The position numbers and the translations under genes are program-made. The notes under the pieces were generated by a model that saw only the letters and a program-made list of their open reading frames with translations, was not told where the DNA came from and made no database searches. DNA of 64,000 nucleotides from JBBQLG01 sp964251665 (GTDB taxonomy: Bacteria; Bacteroidota; Bacteroidia; Cytophagales; Spirosomataceae): positions 1 to 64,000 of the forward strand of contig CAXUKO010000006.1 in NCBI GenBank assembly GCA_964251665.1. The letters are read 5' to 3'. Each line of letters starts with the position of its first letter. Positions within the stretch are counted from its first letter, which is position 1. Shown here piece after piece: positions 63,571-64,000 of the stretch.

Positions 63571-63641
63571 TTTGTCATCCTGACGCAGGAAGGATCTTGG
63601 GCACCAGGCTGCTAAGATCCTTCCTGCGTCAGGATGACAAA
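63571..63641. repeat. Palindromic element, family B copy 2
   Basis: Perfect 28-nt arms (63571-63598 and 63614-63641), 15-nt loop; same TTTGTCATCCTGACG and AGGAAGGATCTT blocks as the element at 58274. It closes the kinase gene and precedes the lutA-like gene. Confidence 0.95.
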
Positions 63642-63718
63642 CTCACATAATTTCAGACTTACAATTAAAATCTGGCCCCTACTCAAAAAAGTATTGAACA
63701 CCCTTTGTTGGGTTTTGT

Positions 63719-64000
63719 ATGAAAGTTGGTCTGTTTATTCCTTGCTATGTCGATCAGTTTTACCCACAGGTAGCACAGGCGACGTTGGCGTTGCTGCAAA
63801 AAGTAGGCTGCGATGTGCATTACCCGCTCGATCAGACCTGTTGCGGCCAGCCCATGGCTAACTCGGGATATGCTCACCTGACGGGCGGTTGTGATGCCAA
63901 TTTTGTCCGAAACTTTAGCGGGTACGATTATATTGTTTCGCCCTCCGGGAGTTGTACGTTACATATCAAACAGCATTTGCACGACCCTGCTCATAATACA
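63719..64000 (+). CDS. lutA: LutA/LldE-like (Fe-S) oxidoreductase subunit, partial
   Basis: The first 94 codons of a gene cut by the window end. MKVGLFIPCYVDQFYPQVAQ, DQTCCGQPMANSGY and VSPSGSCTLHIK are the cysteine motifs of the CCG domain in LutA/YkgE, a component of the LutABC L-lactate oxidation complex. Position after the rhamnose genes, whose aldolase-dehydrogenase yields L-lactate, fits its use to send that lactate to pyruvate. lutB and lutC would be expected beyond 64000. Confidence 0.85.
   Translation, partial: MKVGLFIPCYVDQFYPQVAQATLALLQKVGCDVHYPLDQTCCGQPMANSGYAHLTGGCDANFVRNFSGYDYIVSPSGSCTLHIKQHLHDPAHNT

Noticed and set aside
1..64000. tRNA, rRNA, CRISPR array or insertion sequence
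   Set aside because: No transposase-like protein, regular spaced repeats or recognisable stable RNA was seen on reading both strands; a covariance-model search would settle small RNAs.

Overview
The window looks like chromosomal DNA of a Gram-negative Bacteroidota bacterium, most likely Cytophagales close to Spirosoma (genus is inference). The signs are a type IX secretion (T9SS) C-terminal sorting domain, several CarboxypepD_reg/TonB-plug proteins, a LytS/LytTR pair, few Shine-Dalgarno sites, Bacteroidota-type -7 boxes (TAnnTTTG) and a Bacteroidota-style L-rhamnose operon. Base composition is mostly GC-rich, with AT-rich islands. I saw no rRNA, tRNA, CRISPR array or transposase.

Layout. 0.3-7.5 kb: secreted hydrolases, namely a Ca-dependent PI-PLC-like enzyme, a YVTN-propeller/phosphoesterase fusion and an exported tricorn-like protease. 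7.7-26.6 kb: a surface polysaccharide locus. It holds glycosyltransferases, a half-size TolC-like protein, a Wzz/tyrosine-kinase-like protein, a Wzy-like polymerase, an alpha-1,2-fucosyltransferase (GT11), a Wzx flippase, a secreted beta-helix protein with an internal duplication, a methyltransferase, an initiating sugar transferase with a degenerate receiver domain, and a stand-alone response regulator. 27-36 kb: two paralogous sortilin/BNR-propeller proteins of about 1000 residues flank an AT-rich two-gene module (RelE-like protein translationally coupled to a Shedu/DUF4263 nuclease) and a PepSY-TM protein. 36-45.5 kb: CarboxypepD_reg proteins, M23 peptidase, pirin-like protein, secreted intradiol dioxygenase, Uma2 nuclease and small hypotheticals. 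45.6-56.3 kb: a GH105 unsaturated-uronyl hydrolase, a LytS/LytTR two-component pair, an outer-membrane beta-barrel receptor, a PD40/TolB propeller and a soluble PQQ sugar dehydrogenase. 56.4-64 kb: a PIN-domain toxin-antitoxin pair, then the L-rhamnose locus (rhaT, aldolase-dehydrogenase, isomerase, kinase) and the start of a LutA-like lactate-oxidation subunit.

How the genes work together. The rhamnose locus is a complete route from uptake to L-lactaldehyde/L-lactate, and the lutA-like gene fits oxidation of that lactate. The GH105 enzyme could supply rhamnose-containing fragments from rhamnogalacturonan (inference). The polysaccharide locus has the parts of a Wzx/Wzy assembly line (initiation, glycosyl transfer, flipping, polymerisation, chain length), but no Wza-like exporter is visible; a single-repeat TolC-like protein sits where it would be expected.

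Most unusual features: (1) a collection of long, mostly perfect palindromes, at least four families present twice each, nearly all placed within 50 nt after a stop codon and filling every gap of the rhamnose locus; (2) the RelE-like/Shedu couple; (3) two orphan gene tails, a GH105 3' end at 54.4 kb and a rhaT 3' end at 56.3 kb, the latter bordering the PIN toxin module and differing from the real rhaT only at synonymous sites; (4) the pseudo-receiver/sugar-transferase fusion with an extra cysteine cluster.
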